Source: CAVQCJ01 sp963849365 (GTDB taxonomy: Bacteria; Actinomycetota; Actinomycetes; Prado026). Taken from it: DNA of 64,000 nucleotides. The notes under the pieces were generated by a model. The model was not told the origin of the DNA. It searched no databases and worked only from the letters and a program-made list of their open reading frames with translations. The stretch is from NCBI GenBank assembly GCA_963849365.1, contig CAWKHA010000001.1, forward strand, positions 124,001 through 188,000, in the 5' to 3' direction. Both the position numbers and the translations under genes were made by a program. Each line of letters opens with the position of its first letter. The first letter of the stretch is position 1. Below are positions 62,809-64,000 of this stretch, in pieces.

Positions 62809-63474
62809 TCAGCGCGCCCAGAGCTGCACCAGGGACCCGAGCCCGTTCGTCGCCCAGTGCAGGCCCATCGCGGCGAACACGCTGCCGCTGATCTGACGGA
62901 GCACGCAGAACACGACGCCGCCCAGGGCGGTGAACAGGACCGTCCCCGCGACCCAGAGCGGGATCGCCCACCGGTGCGCGGCCAGCCGCGGCGGCGGCCG
63001 CACCCCCTCGTCCCGCAACGACGGGGCGACGTGCCAGAGCCCGAAGAGCAACGAGGAGACGGCCGTCGCAGCCACGGCGCCGTGGTCGTGCTGCAGGAGT
63101 CCCCAGAGCACGCCCCGGAAGGCGGTCTCCTCGAGCAGCACGGTCGCGAACGGGACCTCGACCAGGGCGGCGAAGAGCACCTGCCGGCGGTGCGGTGCGT
63201 CGCCGGTCACGGAGCGCAGGCCGGGCAGGGCGAGCGCCGCCGCGTACACCGCGCCGACCACCAGGACGCTCCCGGCCGCCCACAGCACCCCCTGCAGCAG
63301 GGCGCGGCGACCCATCCCGAGCTCGGTCCAGGACAGGCCGGCCAGCCGGCCGATCGCCACGAGCAGCGCCGCGACCACCGGGCAGGTGACCAGGTACAGC
63401 CGCGGGAACCAGTAGTGGTTGGCCAGGTTCGTGAGCACGAGGACCGCCACCACCACGACGACGGCGGCACCCAT
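62809..63474 (-). CDS. CPBP-family intramembrane metalloprotease
   Basis: 221 residues with eight hydrophobic helices. The CPBP motifs are EETAFRGVLWG (E-E-x-x-x-R), FGLWHVAP and GLHWATN with metal-binding His. Family members include Rce1-like proteases and bacteriocin immunity proteins; the exact substrate is not known. It is transcribed from a leaderless promoter (TAACCT, seven bases upstream), and it converges on the Abhydrolase_9 gene, ending four bases from it. Confidence 0.88.
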   Translation of the reverse strand: MGAAVVVVVAVLVLTNLANHYWFPRLYLVTCPVVAALLVAIGRLAGLSWTELGMGRRALLQGVLWAAGSVLVVGAVYAAALALPGLRSVTGDAPHRRQVLFAALVEVPFATVLLEETAFRGVLWGLLQHDHGAVAATAVSSLLFGLWHVAPSLRDEGVRPPPRLAAHRWAIPLWVAGTVLFTALGGVVFCVLRQISGSVFAAMGLHWATNGLGSLVQLWAR

Positions 63475-63481
63475 GGCGCGA

Positions 63482-63487
63482 AGGTTA
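63482..63487 (-). promoter_or_regulatory. -10 box for a leaderless transcript
   Basis: TAACCT on the minus strand, seven bases before the CPBP protease ATG. Confidence 0.5.
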
Positions 63488-63501
63488 GGCCGCCGACGCC
63501 G

Positions 63502-64000
63502 TCAGGCGTCGGTCTCGAGCAGGATGCCCAGGCACATCTCGTCCGTGGTGCCGGCTCCCCACGTGACGTAGCGCGGTGGCAGCCCGGCCAGCTCCGGCAG
63601 CTTCTGCCGCAGCGTCGCGTCGTGCGTGCAGGTCACGCGCAGGACGTCACCGGGACGGACTGTCACCGGCTTCGCCAGCGCCTGCGCGCGCTGGTCGTCG
63701 AAGTTCCAGACCGGGCGCGAGAGCAGCACCCGGGCCTTGGCGGTGCCCGGGTTCAGCTCGACGGTGATCGAACGGCCGAGCAGGTGCATGTGTCCGGCCA
63801 CCGCGAGGATCGTGGCCGCCTTGCGTACGCGGCGGTCGCACGACTGGGTCGGGCCCGCGGCCGGCGCCGTGAGGCTCGTCCCGCCGCACAGCAGCTGCAG
63901 CCCGGCGACCGTCGTCCCGGCGCCCGTGCCGAACCGGGTCATCAGGTCGACCAGCGACGCTCCGCGGTCGCACAGCGGTCCCGCCTGACCGGCCGGGCAG
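63502..64000 (-). CDS. Copper type II monooxygenase-like protein, C-terminal part (runs off right edge)
   Basis: At least 165 residues at the C-terminal end. GHMHLLGRSITVELNP gives the H-x-H copper pair, and the C-terminal TWGAGTTDEMCLGIL supplies the methionine ligand region found in PHM/DBH-type copper monooxygenases. The frame is open to the window edge (CPAGQAG... upstream), so the N-terminal half is missing. It is probably secreted and membrane- or wall-linked, with a disulfide-rich fold. Bacterial members of this type are poorly known; function is inferred only from fold motifs. Confidence 0.8.
   Translation of the reverse strand, partial: CPAGQAGPLCDRGASLVDLMTRFGTGAGTTVAGLQLLCGGTSLTAPAAGPTQSCDRRVRKAATILAVAGHMHLLGRSITVELNPGTAKARVLLSRPVWNFDDQRAQALAKPVTVRPGDVLRVTCTHDATLRQKLPELAGLPPRYVTWGAGTTDEMCLGILLETDA

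Overview
The window is very GC-rich with GTG/ATG starts, ATGA-type stop/start overlaps, mycobacterial-type lipoproteins, F420-type (LLM) oxidoreductases and many leaderless promoters. This fits a chromosome segment of a soil or plant-associated member of the Actinomycetota; the genus cannot be told from sequence alone. No rRNA, tRNA, CRISPR array, transposase or phage gene was seen.

Left part (1-16.7 kb). A leftward arcD-arcA pair (arginine deiminase pathway) runs off the left edge. Polyphosphate kinase 2 and a P-type cation ATPase follow on the plus strand, flanked by two decayed transporter remnants: the C-terminal end of a P-type ATPase at 2.4-2.9 kb and the STAS end of a SulP permease at 7.0-7.3 kb. 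After a Thr-Pro-repeat lipoprotein comes a six-gene leftward block (16.7 to 8.7 kb): flippase-like protein, pseudokinase-flippase fusion, PAP2 phosphatase, SulP transporter, diacylglycerol-kinase-like enzyme and a second PAP2 phosphatase. It looks like a lipid-phosphate or lipid-carrier cycle.

Middle part (17-31.8 kb) is an accessory mosaic. It holds a hydrolase-LuxR fusion, methyltransferase, LLM oxidoreductase, nucleotidyltransferase, a Doc toxin with a truncated antitoxin, epoxide hydrolase, thioredoxin-like protein, VapBC, a pentapeptide-DinB fusion, alpha/beta hydrolase, VOC protein, a D-arginine-dehydrogenase-like FAD enzyme, an MFS exporter and an anaerobic sulfatase maturase broken by seven single-base indels. 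A 70-bp direct repeat of the toxin-antitoxin junction flanks 4.3 kb of it.

The 31.9-39.9 kb part is envelope-oriented: secreted propeller proteins, a LamG-like lectin, a deacetylase-like lipoprotein, M14 and NlpC/P60 lipoproteins, with a HerA-like ATPase among them. A heterodimeric ABC exporter (39.9-43.7 kb) is separated from a frameshifted MetE-like gene by two matching operators.

The right part (45-64 kb) has a third flippase-like protein, two adjacent clan GH-J fructan/sucrose enzymes, a TIGR03118 protein, a nitrilase, a DUF998 protein, an M29 aminopeptidase, and a choline/betaine catabolic set: dimethylglycine-dehydrogenase-like enzyme with its own EtfBA, and a BetA-like choline dehydrogenase. 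An Abhydrolase_9 protein, a CPBP protease and the end of a copper monooxygenase-like gene close the window.
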